A DNA stretch of 64,000 nucleotides, taken from contig NC_086374.1 of assembly GCF_036588685.1 (NCBI RefSeq), positions 68,694,457 to 68,758,456 on the forward strand, in the 5' to 3' direction. The DNA is from Mytilus trossulus (Eukaryota; Mollusca; Bivalvia; Mytilida; Mytilidae). The notes under the pieces were generated by a model. That model saw nothing but the letters and a program-made list of their open reading frames with translations. It was not told the origin of the DNA and did no database searches. Below are positions 1 through 12,700 of the stretch, piece after piece. Both the position numbers and the translations under genes were made by a program. Position 1 is the stretch's first letter, and every line of letters begins with the position of its first letter.

Positions 1-2105
1 TTCCACCATTAGAGAAGAAATATGCCAAAGGGATTTCAAACTCATAAGTCGAAAACAGACTGACAATGCCATGGCAAAAAAAAAATGCAAGTTATCCGAG
101 TTATCTCCCCTTATATGGAAAAGTTTAGAAATATGCAAAAAACGTTAGATGTATTCAACAACAAATAGTCGTTTAAATAAGATTAATCACATAATTTTCG
201 TCATCAAGATGAAAAGTACTAGATATGAAAAAACATGATTCCTCTCAAAATTTGTATATTTTATTAGATCTAGACCGCGGATTGTGTTGTGCTATATGAG
301 AATATAAGATGGCGGAAGACACCCGATCTACCCTAAGGGCAATATGTCTAATGAGGAAGAATTTTACAATTTCGGTCACGTCGAGTTACTTGTAGATTTC
401 CGTTGTTGAAAAGGGTTTCTGTTTTCAATTAGCTATCTATTATACTGTTCAGGGGAGGGGAGAATTGAAAATAAAATGAATCAAAATACACAAAAATGGA
501 TAAAAGAAGGCGAAAGATACAAAAGGGATACTCTTACTCAAACTGACAATGTCATGAAAAAAACTCATAAGCCGAAATAAACGAGAGAAAAAAAAATCAA
601 AAGCCAAACAACAGTATATTAGGCGTAACATAGAAAACTAAAGACTATAAGCAACACCGTAAACCCTAATAAAAGGGTCATCTCAGGTGGTCCAGACGGG
701 TAAGCAGATCCTATTTTGAATGTTCACCAGTCACTTGGCGATTTTGCATATAAAGAAGGAATGTGTTATAATTTTCAAGGAACTCCAAAAACATGAAGTA
801 CAGAGTGTCAAATCTGTAAACGTGCTCAAAGTTGATATAGGTAGATGTGGTATGGGTGCCAATGAGACATCTCTCCATCCAAATAACAATTTATAAAAGT
901 AAATAGGAGTTATAGGCTCCTTTTCATAAAGAAAAGAGATGATAATGTGTTTGTGTTCATGTACAGTGGCAAATATTATATGCATACAGTATAAGGACGA
1001 GAGTATGTAACTGTGATATGAATATGAATAAATCTTGGATCTGTACAAGACATATTTTGCTTGCTTAGGCGAATTTTTTACACACTAGTTGACAAACCGT
1101 CTCTGACAACCTATGGAAATCCAAAAAGCATCGATTTTGATTAAGTCCAGATTTTGTGGTTTTATTTTGGGGAAAAGGGTAGCATTTTAAGTGCGGTGGT
1201 AAATATCACATGCAAATCAGGACGAGAACATGTAACTGTGGTATGAATATGCATAAACCCTGCTTTGTTACAAGACATACTTTACTTGCCTAGCCGAATT
1301 TTAAACAAACTAGTCAACGTCTTTTTACGGATTTATTGAAATCGTAATCGCATCGGTTTTGATTAAGTCCAGATTCTTTTGTTTTATTTCGTGGAAAAGA
1401 ACATTCAGATACCTCTAACTAGGCCTGGGGCACATTCTCATATAGCTCTGACCCTTTCAGTCCTTCGTTTTAGCGTATTATTTGTCATATCAGTTGATCT
1501 TTGTTTTTTAAGATTAGGACTCCAGATTCTTATACTTTATTTCGCAGAAAAAAGGAGTGGTAAATACAAATGCTCTGATAACTCTTACATAGATGTGTTT
1601 TTATATGAGTAGAAATTTTACCCTTACAGTCATAAGTCTTATAAAGCCACAACACTATATACTATTAATTAAATATTGTTCATAAAAAAAGTCTGGGTGT
1701 TAATAAATCATAAAAAAAAATCCAAAGAAAACATGTAAAATATACCGCAAAACTGTATTCAAGTGTAATATATAACGATGGGTAATTCTTTTGCTTTATG
1801 TATTTATGGAAAACTTTCTTTTTATATCATTTTGCCTCTTGAGTTAAATTTCATTAATATTCATCAACTTGCAAGTGAAGAAGAAAAAAATCCTGGAGAT
1901 TTTATCATTTGTCCCTCATTCTTTTCCATAGAATTGCAGTTTTAATTCACATAATTTTGTAATGTTTTACGCATCATTATTGTCTTTCAATTTAACATAA
2001 AAACGATCCAACATGTGTACTATATTCGAAGTCAACACCAAAAGTCTTCAATTCTGCACAAGTATATGTCATCCTATCATTGTTTTATTTCGACTTTACG
2101 TTCTT
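1..2105. other. Left-edge non-genic stretch
   Basis: No open frame here looks like a real gene and I recognise no conserved protein. The DNA is AT-rich. It holds pieces of dispersed mussel-type repeats: about 470-740 resembles the flanks of the Penelope-like copies further right, and 840-905 matches the 'gatgtggtatgattgccaatg' family. A local duplication is listed separately. Confidence 0.6.
955..1400. repeat. Diverged tandem duplication, ~222-bp unit
   Basis: Two adjacent related units share landmarks about 220-226 bp apart: a GACGAGA..ATGTAACTGTG block near 994 and 1220, and a GATTAAGTCCAGATT block near 1141 and 1361. A third partial piece of the same unit (TCCAGATTCTTATACTTTATT) lies near 1521. 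No coding content is seen. Confidence 0.7.
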
Positions 2106-3170
2106 TTTTTATAACTTGACATTCTACTGTTTCACTACTTCAAATTTACATCATGTAGTTTAAAGTCAACACATTTTATGAATAGCCTCTCGTGACATCA
2201 TAATGATATATCATCGTGCTATCTTAGCTCAACAACACGTACTTTCAACTGTACGTCGTGAAGTTTTGAATGAGCATATTGTATGGCCAGCCTTTCGTGA
2301 CATTATTATGATATAACATCGTGCTATCATAGCTCAACATCGCATACTTTCAACTGTACGTCATGAAGTGTTGAATGAGCATATTGTATGGCAAGCCTAT
2401 CGTGATATTATAATGATATAACATCGTGCTATCATAGCTCAACATCACATACTTTCAACTGTACGTTGTGTAGTTTTAAATGAGCATAGTGTATGGTAAG
2501 CCTATCGTGACATTCAAATGATATGACAACATACTATCATAGCTTAACATCACATACTTTCAACTGTACGTTTTGTAGTTTTTAATGTGCATAGTGTATG
2601 GTAAGCCTATCATGATATTCAAATGATATAACAACATGCTATCATAGCTTAACATCACATACTTTCAACTGAACGTTGTGTAGTTTTAAATGAGCATATC
2701 GTGTTGTAAGCCTATCGTGACATTATACTGATATAACAGCATGCTATCTTAGCTTAAAATTACACAATTTCAACTGTACGTCTTGTAGTTTCGAGTGAGC
2801 ATATTGTATGGTAAGCCCATCGTGACATTAAATTGATATAACATCATGCCATCATAGCTTAACATTACAAAATTTCAACTGTACGTCTTGTTGTTTCGAG
2901 TGAGCATATTGTATGGTAAGCCCATCGTGACATTATACTGATACACCATCGTGATATCTTACCTTAACATCATGCACTTTCAACGTTGCATCGTGTTATT
3001 TTAAGTCAACACATTGTATAATGGGCCTTTCGTTTCAATATAGTGGTGTAGCATCGTGTTATCTTAACTTAACATCATGTAATTTCAACTGTATATCATG
3101 GTGTTTTAAATCAACAGATTGCATGATAGACCTATAGCAATATCACAATGAGAGAACATCGTACTATTTC
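2106..3170. repeat. Higher-order tandem array: 105-bp unit built from five 21-bp subunits
   Basis: The landmark TTTCAACT (or a one-base variant) occurs at 2243, 2348, 2453, 2558, 2663, 2768, 2873, 2978 and 3083. Every interval is exactly 105 bp although the copies differ by many substitutions. CATCGTG at 2212 and 3052 is also exactly 8 x 105 bp apart. Each 105-bp unit can be cut into five related 21-mers, for example ACATCGTGCTATCATAGCTCA-like followed by ACATCACATACTTTCAACTGT-like. Stops occur in all frames, so it is not coding. It is a satellite-like higher-order repeat; the function is unknown. Confidence 0.9.
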
Positions 3171-3545
3171 AGCTAAACATTTATTAATAACAAGTCAGCA
3201 CCATACATTGTAGCTGTTCAATTTATTTGTTATCATAGCAATCGACGTGGATGACTGAGCATTATCCATCTGCAAGATAACATCATGCAACGTCAACTTC
3301 ACATCATTTACTTTAAACTCAACGTAACGTGTGTTCGGCATATCATCACAACATCGTGACTTATCATTATACTATCACGACTACAGCACTTGTCATTGCA
3401 AGTCAACATTGCGCATATTCAACTTAGCATATTGTTATTCAGAGTTAGCATTTAGATGACTCAACTCAACATCACGCTGTCTTAACTTTACATTTTAAGC
3501 TTCAGCATAACGTTTTGTAAATCTCTAATATATGACAGCTGAGGC
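3171..3545. repeat. Decayed flank of the 105-bp array
   Basis: The same words (ACATCGTG, TCAACATC, TTATCATA, TTAACTTTACATT) recur but the 105-bp register is lost. This looks like an older, diverged edge of the array that still shows a rough 21-bp rhythm. Confidence 0.55.
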
Positions 3546-3657
3546 TTTCCATAATTTGCAGTGAATTTATAGGGGTAAATTCAGTAAAAAATCTCCCATT
3601 GACTTTAATGCTAATCTATGTGTGGAAATAAATTTATACCTGATTTACCTTTAGAAA

Positions 3658-4200
3658 TTAAATAAAGGCAACATTAGTATACCGCTGTTCAAAACTCATA
3701 AATCCATGGACAAAAAACAAAATCGGGGTAACAAACCAAAACCGAGCGAAACGCATTAAATATAAGAGGAGAACAACGACACAACACCGAAACGCAACAC
3801 ACACAGAAACAGACCAATCATCAGACAAAACATCACGAGAATAACAAATGTAACATGAAAACCAAATACATGAATTTGGGATAGACAAGTACCGTGCCAC
3901 GTCTTATCTCAATATCTCAAAAATAAGAGAAAACACAAACTACTCAACGTAAAAATGCAACACAAAGAGAAACGAACAATATTATAACAATGACCATCTT
4001 CCTGACTTGGTACAGGACACTTTTAAAGGGGAATAAAAGTGGTGGGTTGAACCTGGTTTTAAGGCATGCCAAACCTCGCACTTTAATGGCAAAGTTAAAT
4101 ATAACATTGAAATGACAACATAATATTACAGGACTACAATACAAATAAATGGGAGAACATATTAGACACAGAAAAACATGATTAATAGATAACAAAAAGC
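3658..4200. repeat. Dispersed mussel-type repeat cluster
   Basis: The part near 3673-3850 (TATACCGCTGTTCAAAACTC, AAATATAAGAGGAGAACAAC) recurs at 53430-53560 in the same orientation and at 52230-52390 in reverse. The part near 3990-4110 (CTGACTTGGTACAGG, GGTTGAACCTGGTTTTA) is related to 56310-56440. Open frames here are short and unconvincing, so I read this as old transposon debris. Confidence 0.6.
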
Positions 4201-4250
4201 ATCAGGTTTAAAATTCAATACGCCAAAAACGCGCCTTGTCCACACAAGAC

Positions 4251-4738
4251 TGACCAGTGACGCCCAGATATAAAAGATCGAAAGTGAAAAAAGTACAAAG
4301 TTGTACAGCACTGAAGATCAAAAGTTGAAAAGGTTTCGCAAAATACGGCATTGTTTTTATGCCCGGGATAAGAACATTCTTATTATATAGAACAATTCAT
4401 GCTATTGCAAACAGTAAATTTTATCAAATGAATATGAAAGAGATATACACAAAGAAACTAAAGTATTAACTAATTACAGAAAACTAAACCTGAATACATA
4501 ACGCCTAGATATAAAAGATCGAACGTGAAAAAGGTACAAAGTTGTACAACACTGAAGATCAAAAGTTGAAAAGGTTTTGACAAATACGGCATTGTTTTTA
4601 TGCACGGGATAAGAACATCCTTATTATATAGAATACTTAATTCTATTGCAAACAGTAAATTTTAACAAATGAATATGAAAGAGATATACATAATGAAACT
4701 GAAATATTAACTAATTACAGAAAACTAAACCCAAGTTT
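4251..4738. repeat. Two-copy tandem duplication, ~242-bp unit
   Basis: AGATATAAAAGATCGAA occurs near 4265 and again near 4507. The following ~230 bp are nearly the same in both copies, including the AAAGTTGTACA..ACTGAAGATC block, the GGGATAAGAACAT block and AACTAATTACAGAAAAC. The high identity indicates a fairly recent local duplication of non-coding DNA. Confidence 0.85.
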
Positions 4739-4739
4739 A

Positions 4740-5640
4740 TCACAAAATAGACACACATCCGAATCAGTCCAGGCGTCAACGTAATTAAAAAAATTGTGAC
4801 GTCACATACGATGGCGAAAAGGCAGAAACGTTATGTTTCATATATCATTCATGGAAGTACAAATGTAGCCCTATCTTTTGCAACAATAAAAACATAGGGT
4901 CATGCGGCATTTTTGGGCATTCACATGGCCTTGTTTACAAACAATGTAGATTCGCACTGAATTCCTATACTGACCCCTATTACTTTTTAACCCTGAAGGG
5001 AAAAAAATTAGTACATTCAGCATTTTTTTTTTTTCAACTCTAGTTATGATCCATCTACCAACAAATATTTATTACAAACATTATCTACCAATCAGAAGAG
5101 CACATGACTTCACTTTGAGACAGAAAGCTCTCCCCTAAATGGGCGGTCCCTGATGACGTATATTTATTTACTGAATTTACCCCTATATCGTATAACTTCG
5201 AAGTGGAGATAACTCGAGTATTTTGCGAAAATAAGTTAGATTGTCCTTGAAACGTTTGCTTGTTTGCTGGCAACAAAAAGATAGCATATTCAATAGATTG
5301 GACTGACCATTTTTATATTTATTGCATGCAAAACGCCACAATTGGAGTAGTGTTCGATGATTAAGTTGTTCATTTGTATTTTTAAAAGATTACTAGTAAT
5401 TGCAATTTGTTCCTAGTAAATACCCTTGGAGTAGGACTTGAAAGTACTAGACCTGGCATACTAATATTCAGTTGTTTTGATGAACATTTTGATACAAAAT
5501 AGAGTGAAAATAGTGGATAGTGACATGTATAAGGTGTATTTATGTATCATGTGTATGTTAATAACCTTGTGATCCAAATTTTCATAGATAGACCGTTGCA
5601 TATTTCAGTTTTATTGCTACCTCCTTATATAGAATAAACT
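4740..5640. other. Non-genic stretch
   Basis: AT-rich sequence with no convincing coding region, tandem array or foldback element. Short open frames, including one on the minus strand at 5085-5276, lack any recognisable motif. Confidence 0.5.
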
Positions 5641-5644
5641 CATC

Positions 5645-6535
5645 ATTGATACCAGGATTAAATTTTGTATTTACGCCAGACGCGCGTTTCGTCTACAAGA
5701 CAATAAACAAATCAAAAACCAAGGAGTAAACAAAGACTCACAAAACCAAAGGACATTTACATCAACAGTTATAAATAATAATTAAGAAACAACACGAACT
5801 CCACTGATAATCGGCATTGAAATCAGGTGCTCCGAAGGGTAAGCATTTCCTGCACCGTATACGGCACCCGTCGCGTTATTTCTTTGTTAAGTTCGGTAAT
5901 GATGGAAGGTAATTATGACTGAGGAAGAATAACAGATATGATTTCTGACACACGTTTGATAAAATGGCCAATCAGCTCATGATGGCGACCGTAAAATTTC
6001 TTGAGTGATTCACAGCCCTGTCTTAGCAACTTTTGAGAAAGTAGTATTCCTCGTTTAACAAAATCAACGTACTTTGAGCTAGCTCTAGCGTAACGTATCA
6101 ATTGAGACACATATTCTCCATATGCTGGTGCCGCTGGGATGTTGTTACACAAAAATGGAAAGTTGACTATAGGAAAATTAAAATCATCGCGTTTGTCATA
6201 AATTTTGGTATTCAACCTACCATTAGTTGTCATTTCGAGAAAAAGGTCTAAATATGAAGCAGATTTATCTGTGTCGGTAGTATCTTGAATTTCAAGTTCA
6301 CTTGGATATATTAAATGTGAGTGATCACTGAAGCTATTATTATTTAGAGACAGTATATCATCAATATACCGAAAGGTGAAATTAAAAGACTGGGCTAATT
6401 TCTTTTCTCCTTTCTGTACAAGCCCTTGGATAAATTCTGCTTTATAGGAATATAAAAACAAATCTGTAAGTAGAGGAGCGCAATTGGTACCCATTGGGAT
6501 TTCAATAGTCTGTTGGAAGACCAAACCTCATCAGT
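5645..6535 (-). mobile_element. Penelope-like reverse transcriptase fragment
   Basis: The open frame 5913-6524 (minus, about 200 codons) encodes the C-terminal half of a reverse transcriptase. It begins at the GTNCAPLL motif and contains the catalytic RYIDDILSLNN motif, then SASYLDLFLE, YDKRDDFNFPIVNFPF, AYGEYVSQLIRYAR and a KFYGRHHELI tail. This order is typical of the RT common in bivalve Penelope-like retroelements. The N-terminal RT motifs and any GIY-YIG endonuclease are absent. The fragment is cut just upstream of GTNCAP, where CATCAGTGACGCT-type element DNA joins. Downstream lie CGCCAGACGCGCGTTTCGTC words, which I associate with these elements. It is a 5'-truncated copy, not an intact element. 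Confidence 0.85.
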
Positions 6536-6904
6536 GACGCTGGAATCCAAGATTAAAATAAAGGATGAATGTTGAGTTTATCATAAGATAGCATTAGCGT
6601 ATCTAATATCAGCACTTCCTGACAACAGTGTATTGCTGGTCTCCCTTGTGTTCCAAGTAACTTCAATCGAAATTATTAACATCAATTTAATCAACAATCA
6701 AAGTCGGGCTTTAAAATAATTGTGAAACTACATATTCTAGAGGTGGCGTGAATCAGATGTGGATTCTAAAAAAACTATACAATCCAAGGCTCTTTCATCT
6801 TGCTATAGTATTTAAAACAATCGACACAGAAGTGATAGATATGCATTATAAATATAGAAAATTGAATATTTTAAACAACAAAAAATAAAATATCATATAC
6901 CCAA

Positions 6905-7240
6905 GCGCCTGTGCATGACATAACATAGAAAACTAAATACTAAGCAACACGAACCCCACCAAAAACTGGAAGGGTAAGCAGATCCTGCGACATATGTATC
7001 CATCGTGTTGCTTATGTTATTTCAAACCCGATTCGGTAGGTAGGTCACATTCATCAAAAGGGAAGGGGATTTTAGCTACGACGTAATGAAAATATCCGAT
7101 ATCATGTGAAACGGTTGTGCCATAACGGTCAACCAACTCGTGATGGCGTCCATAAAATTTACGATTGGATGATTTCAACTTTATCATTTGGAACTCTTGG
7201 TTTAATTATTTCCTTGTGAGCAGCAACCCTCTAAAAAAGT
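6905..7240 (-). mobile_element. Penelope-like element, 3' end remnant
   Basis: The DNA around 6905-7200 matches the 3' part of the PLE copy at 61360-61760: CATAACATAGAAAACTAAA, GGGTAAGCAGATCCT, CGTGTTGCTTATGTTAT, AAAGGGAAGGGGATT and AACGGTCAACCAACTC. On the minus strand it encodes the decayed tail of the RT. Frames are broken. Confidence 0.7.
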
Positions 7241-7375
7241 ATCGTGTATTAGCGATGAAAAACTTATCACTCAGTCTCTGATTATGACAAAAAAAATCTG
7301 AAACTGACATAATCAAGACGCTTGATTTCTTGCTTGACAACATATATATTACGTTTCGAGGACATTTTTCAACAA

Positions 7376-8030
7376 ACAATCGGCATTCCAATGAGAGCAA
7401 ACTGTGTCCATCTTCTTGCCGACTTGCTCCTTAATTCAAACCAGACAGACTTCTTAGAAAGTAAAGAACTTAACAATATCCTTTTCGATATATAGTTGAT
7501 GTTCTCTCAGATTCTAAATAAATAATTCAACATTTTGGTGACGATGTTGAACGCATCTTTCCAATCGAACTTCAGATAAAGAATACAACAAATAGTTAAG
7601 TCTGCCTCATATATTGACTTTCATCTAGAAATTGACAATGAGGGTCGGTTTAAGACAAACCTTAAAAAAAGAAGAGGATTTCAGCTTCCCAATTGTGAAC
7701 TTTTCTTTTCTATGTAGCACCTTCATACAGAGTATATATATCCCAATTGATATTCTATGGCTTGTATTTCCTATCATTGAGAGAGGGTTGCTGTTCACAA
7801 GGAGGATATCATATCTAGAGTTCCAAGTGGTGAAGTTTAGGTCAATCCTTCGTAAGATATACAAAAGACATCACAAGTTGACGTTATGAAATGAAGGTAT
7901 GTACTAATACAATAGATATGACTGGTGCCACACGACAAGCAGGATATGCTAACCATTCCACAAGACCCGAGACCACCCCGCTTTGGTTGGGTTGGCGTTG
8001 CTCCTACCCATAGTTTTAATGTTGTTTTGT
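7376..8030 (+). mobile_element. Degenerate Penelope-like RT, inverted relative to neighbours
   Basis: The plus strand encodes recognisable but broken pieces of the same RT as the minus-strand copy at 5.9 kb. An 'IPMRANCVHLLADLLL' stretch corresponds to the GTNCAPLLADLF motif. It is followed by SASYIDFHLEIDNEGR, EEDFSFPIVNFSFLCS, RGLLFTR and a KFRSILRKIYKRHHKL tail. Several stops and frameshifts interrupt it and the YIDD region is lost. It lies head-on against the minus-strand remnant at 6905-7240. Confidence 0.75.
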
Positions 8031-8039
8031 GTACTATTG

Positions 8040-9094
8040 TTGTTTGTTTTTTTTAACCCCTGACATTTTTAGTTTATTTTTGATGTAGGAGTTTGAATGT
8101 CCCTATGCCAAAATCTAACAAATCCACTATAAAGAAAATACAATTATAATCAAAGTGTAAGGTGTACAAGCTGAAATGTTTTGCTTGCTTTACTGATAAT
8201 GATTGGTTTAATGTTGCATTTTTCAGATATCTTTTTTACTGTATACTAAAACTGAGAATGAAAATGGGGAATGTGTCAAAGAGACAACAACCCGACCATA
8301 GAGAAGACAGGAGCAGAAGGTCAACAACAGGTCTTGCATTAACTTAACATTATGCAAAGATCCATGTAAATGAGATCAAGTTCAGATGAACCCCCAAAGA
8401 TGACCATGTAAAGGTTTTGTAAACCATTCAACCATTCCATTCACTGAAAATATTTGCTTTTAAAAGTGTGAAAAACCTTGATCAGTAATCCATTAAATTC
8501 ATAAAATGATGCCAAGGTTACGGTGAACTATGTTTGACACATTCAGACTTCCAAGGATCCCATTTCCACATATAATTATTAAATTACTCCTAATCAAGTA
8601 ATTCCTACCTGTTATGGCAAAAGAATTCAAACAATGTATATGTATTTATACTTTTTTCTTGTTTTTCATTTATTATAAACTTTATCTTATATCATAACTC
8701 AACAATAATGATGCTTCTCTAAGAAACAAGCTAATTTTCTTGTGTTTCTGGTTCAGACCCATAAAAACCACTCATACATTTGACCATTTTTCCCTCTTGC
8801 ATGCACACTGCATATAAACACTTGTCCCATTTTATACAATTCACACACATGCATACTTCACAATCACACTCGACCCATTTCATACATACAATTGTTAGTC
8901 TCATCTTTTTCACACTTGCATATTTAACAATAACATGTGTTCCATTTCATACAGATGTCATTTTCTTTTTCATTCTTTCACACACATTTGTAATTCATAA
9001 ATCAATTACTTTTTGCACACTTACTCTTCAAATACACACACTGAACACATTCATCATGCCACACACAACAACAAACTTACTCTGTCTTGTAAAA
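8040..9094. other. Non-genic stretch downstream of INSIG
   Basis: A partial dispersed repeat lies at 8255-8340 (AATGGGGAATGTGTCAAAGA family). From about 8790 to 9060 there is a low-complexity CACACATTTG / CATTTCATACA-rich tract with a loose repetition. The INSIG 3' UTR may reach into this area: minus-strand AATAAA (plus TTTATT) occurs near 8670. I cannot place the polyadenylation site. Confidence 0.45.
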
Positions 9095-9315
9095 TACTGT
9101 TAATTCAGAAATTATTGCGATGTTTTTATCATGGCGAAAAATGCAACAGGGTTATAATGGCGATAATTAAAACTCACAATTTGAATTTTTTAAAATAAAT
9201 ATTAAAAGCAAAACAGGATTATTCTGTATATATCGCAAAAATCAAAATTGCACTTTAGTCTAAAATGACTTTATCGCAATAATAAATGCACACAATAATT
9301 TCTGAATTTACTGTA
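9095..9315. mobile_element. Foldback MITE (TACTGT...ACAGTA family), copy 1
   Basis: The ends are inverted repeats: TACTGTTAATTCAGAAATTA at the left and the complement of TAATTTCTGAATTTACTGTA at the right, with TTATCGCAA / TTGCGAT words inside both arms. The same family recurs at 41251-41441, and a partial piece is at 9917-10015. It lies just beyond the INSIG stop codon and could be within its 3' UTR. Confidence 0.75.
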
Positions 9316-9727
9316 TTCAACTGCTAAGCCACAATGTTGCCCACAAACATGATCCCAAAAACAAATATATTCATAATGACCAGAAAATGGATTTGTATAT
9401 GTTTGATGCAACATCAATTAGTACCAATCTAATGCCATGATAGGACTGCTAGTTAGTCCTGTTTTATGCTGCCTTCCTTTTTGTCAAACTGAATACAATT
9501 ACATCCAACAATGTTTAAGCTGTTGTTCAACAAACTTTACATCTACATGACCAGATTTAACAATTATCTTTAAAATCAGTGTTCCGATAAACTTTTCACT
9601 GTACGTTTATATGACTGATAATAGTTCTTGTAACAACCTTCTGGAGTAATTTCAGCAAAATGACATAAACAAAATAAAACTTTTGTCTACAGATCTATAA
9701 TCAAATAAAAGTCTTGATTTATCCATT

Positions 9728-12700
9728 TCAATCATTCTTTACTTTTTCCTCTTCTTCTTCAGGCTGCAAATATATAAGATAAATTGTTAGTTTATATCTA
9801 AGTTCATACAGTCATGACAGATGTGTGTATATTTATATCATCACAAAGCATACCCTCTTGTAAACAATCAATTTATCAAATAAATAAAAAGACTACAAAA
9901 AAAGAGACTAGACTACTGCAAATTCAGAAATCACTGCGTGCATTTATTATTGCGATTTTGTCATACCGACATTTTAATTTTTGCGATATTGAGAAAAAAT
10001 CCTATCTAATTTATATAAATATATGACAAATTTCATATTATTATGATTAAAACCCTTACACTGATTTATCAATAACTTCACATCATATTAGGGGTCAACT
10101 GATTGATCAATCATTTCACTTCAAAGTCAAACTGAAAGATATAATTTACAGTAATATTTTGGATACAATTTAATAATTTCTCATTCATATAAATAAAATA
10201 TCTTACCACTGCAAGCTGCCTTCCAATATTGCCAAAAGTAACACCTCCTGAGAAAAATATACATGGAACCCATGACCTTACAAACAGGAAATCAGCTTTT
10301 GTATACCTGGAACAGATGGAGAAAAAAAATTAATACTAAATAGTCAATAGTGTGACGATTTTACCATTAACAGAACATGTAAAACCAAGTAAGAACAATA
10401 TTAACCTTGTACAATAAAGACCATAAACTCTGTCAATAATGACGTTATAATACACCTTATGCTATTTAGTCCAATCTGGGAAAAACAGGCATTTACACAA
10501 TTTCCTGTTTGTGTTATGCCGCCGAAAATAGAGGTCATCAGTATTTACGGTAGTTTAAACATGTTTCATTAAAAAGTATCATGCATTATTGCATGGCGCA
10601 TTGTTTAAACAGGGTCCCAGATAGTTTCAACTGGATGAAAAAGTTGTGTAATTTTAGAACTTATCAGAAATGGAATAAATAGCGATTAGGTGTATTACGA
10701 AAAAAAAATACATTGTAGGTGTAGGGCCACATTGTACAATTCAATAAATAAAAAAAAGTTAGTTTATAAAATACAGATTTCTTTTCTCTAAAAAAAAATA
10801 ATGTTTTTAAGGCTGGGAAGTTTACATTAGACGTGTAAGTGAATTTAGGTATTTGAACAAACTTTGAAGGTGATCTAGAGTTGTTAATTTCTGTGTCATT
10901 TAGGTCTCTGGTGGAGAGTTGTCTCATTGGCAATCATACCACATCTTCCTTTTTTATATAGATAGCCTAAGCAGTACATTTTGTACTGTTTCTTTCTGTT
11001 CTTTATTTTTTATCAGTATAAAATTTGACTACAGTACTAGTCATGACAGAACAGAGAAAAGTGGAGGTTGAAAGGTTTTAACCGAAATTTTTTCAAGGAC
11101 CAACACAGTTTTGAAATAGAAGCGAGGACCACCAGGGGAAAAAAGATTTCAAGAACTCTGGACTATGGTCTTAAAGTCACAGATAATAATACAAAATGAA
11201 GGTAGGATGACATAATTTCAAATCATTACTTAATTTTAGTAATGTTGAGCTTTTTGTTAAATACAAGATCATTCATTATTGATTTGTTTGTACTTGTATT
11301 TCTAGTGTACATGTATATAAAGCAAGAAATAGAGATAGGAAATTATGTTTTAATTGTTTGTTCATCTTAGTAGAAAACAAGCAATCAAATTTAGTCAAGA
11401 AAAAACTTGTCTATAATCTTATAGATACAAAAGGAGGGGATATTATATATAAAGGGGGTCTCATTGGGGGGTTTCGATCCAGGATCTAGCTTACTGTTTT
11501 GTCAGATTCCTGTCTCCCGCTTACAGTATGTATGTAAGCAGTTCTCATTTATTTTCATTTCCTGGGTCCCTCTAGACCTCATTTCCTGTTTTCACGGCAC
11601 AATAATTTGACTTTCACGTGTCACCCTTACAAAAAATCAGCAATCCGGCACCACGCTTTGACCCCAATGAGACGCACTATAAATATTAAATTCCAGTTAT
11701 AAAGTTTATTTACCTGTAAATTCCAGAATAAACAACCAGTTGAGTCATAAATGTAGCCAGGACAGCAATACCAACTCCCAAACTAAACCCACTGCCAGAT
11801 CTGTCAAATAACCACCACAAACCTATAGACATGGCTGCCAGTGTCAATGATAGTTGGAAATTGTCAGCAAAGTCTAATCTCTAATACAAGGTTAAGAAAA
11901 AAATTCTATCGCATGTACATATATTTCTACTCAATTAAAAATAAATGGCAAAACAATTCAAACATCTATCTAAATAATGGGGAAATTTAAGTACCCAACA
12001 TATTAAAGATTATCAAATAAAATATAAGCCAGAATGCATTTGATTTTGAATTTTGAATAATATTGTTCATATATCTCAACATACATGACATAGTGTGAGA
12101 AGAAAGTTTGAATAAAGTTGCATCATACTTTTTTTAAATAAGGCATATTCATTTTTTTTAAATACAAACTTTTTGTTTGGTGATCAATTTTTAATTGAAA
12201 ATATATATGGGAACATCAATGCTTCACCAATATTTTTTTATCGTTTCAAATTATATTATAAAATTAAAGTCATAAAAAGAATTTAAGTACACCCAACATA
12301 TATTAAAGATTATCAAATAAAATATAAGCCAGAATGCATTTGATTTTGAGTTTTGAATAATATTGTTCATAAATCTCAACGTACATGACATAGTGTGAGA
12401 AGAAAGTTTGACTCAAGCTAGGCTACACCATATTTTTTTTTAAATAAGGCATATCATTTTTTTTTAAATACAATTTTTTTGTTTGGTGATCAATTTTAAA
12501 TTGAAAATATACCTGAACATCAATGCTTCACCAATATTTTTTTATCGTTTCTTATTATATTATAAAATTAAAGTCATTCATAAAAAGAACTGCCAGAAAT
12601 ACTAGTGAAAAAAATGGAAATGTAAAATTTAGTGAAATTATACAACTATATAAAAAGGATACAGCACTAGCATGGTTGATTCCTACAAACACTGCTACAC

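Noticed and set aside
2106-3170. Possible CRISPR-like array (regular spacing)
   Set aside because: The whole 105-bp unit repeats, with no unique spacers; eukaryotic context.
8780-9103. 107-codon open frame rich in His/Thr/Ser
   Set aside because: Low-complexity CACA/CATTT tract on both strands; no motif, no splice context.
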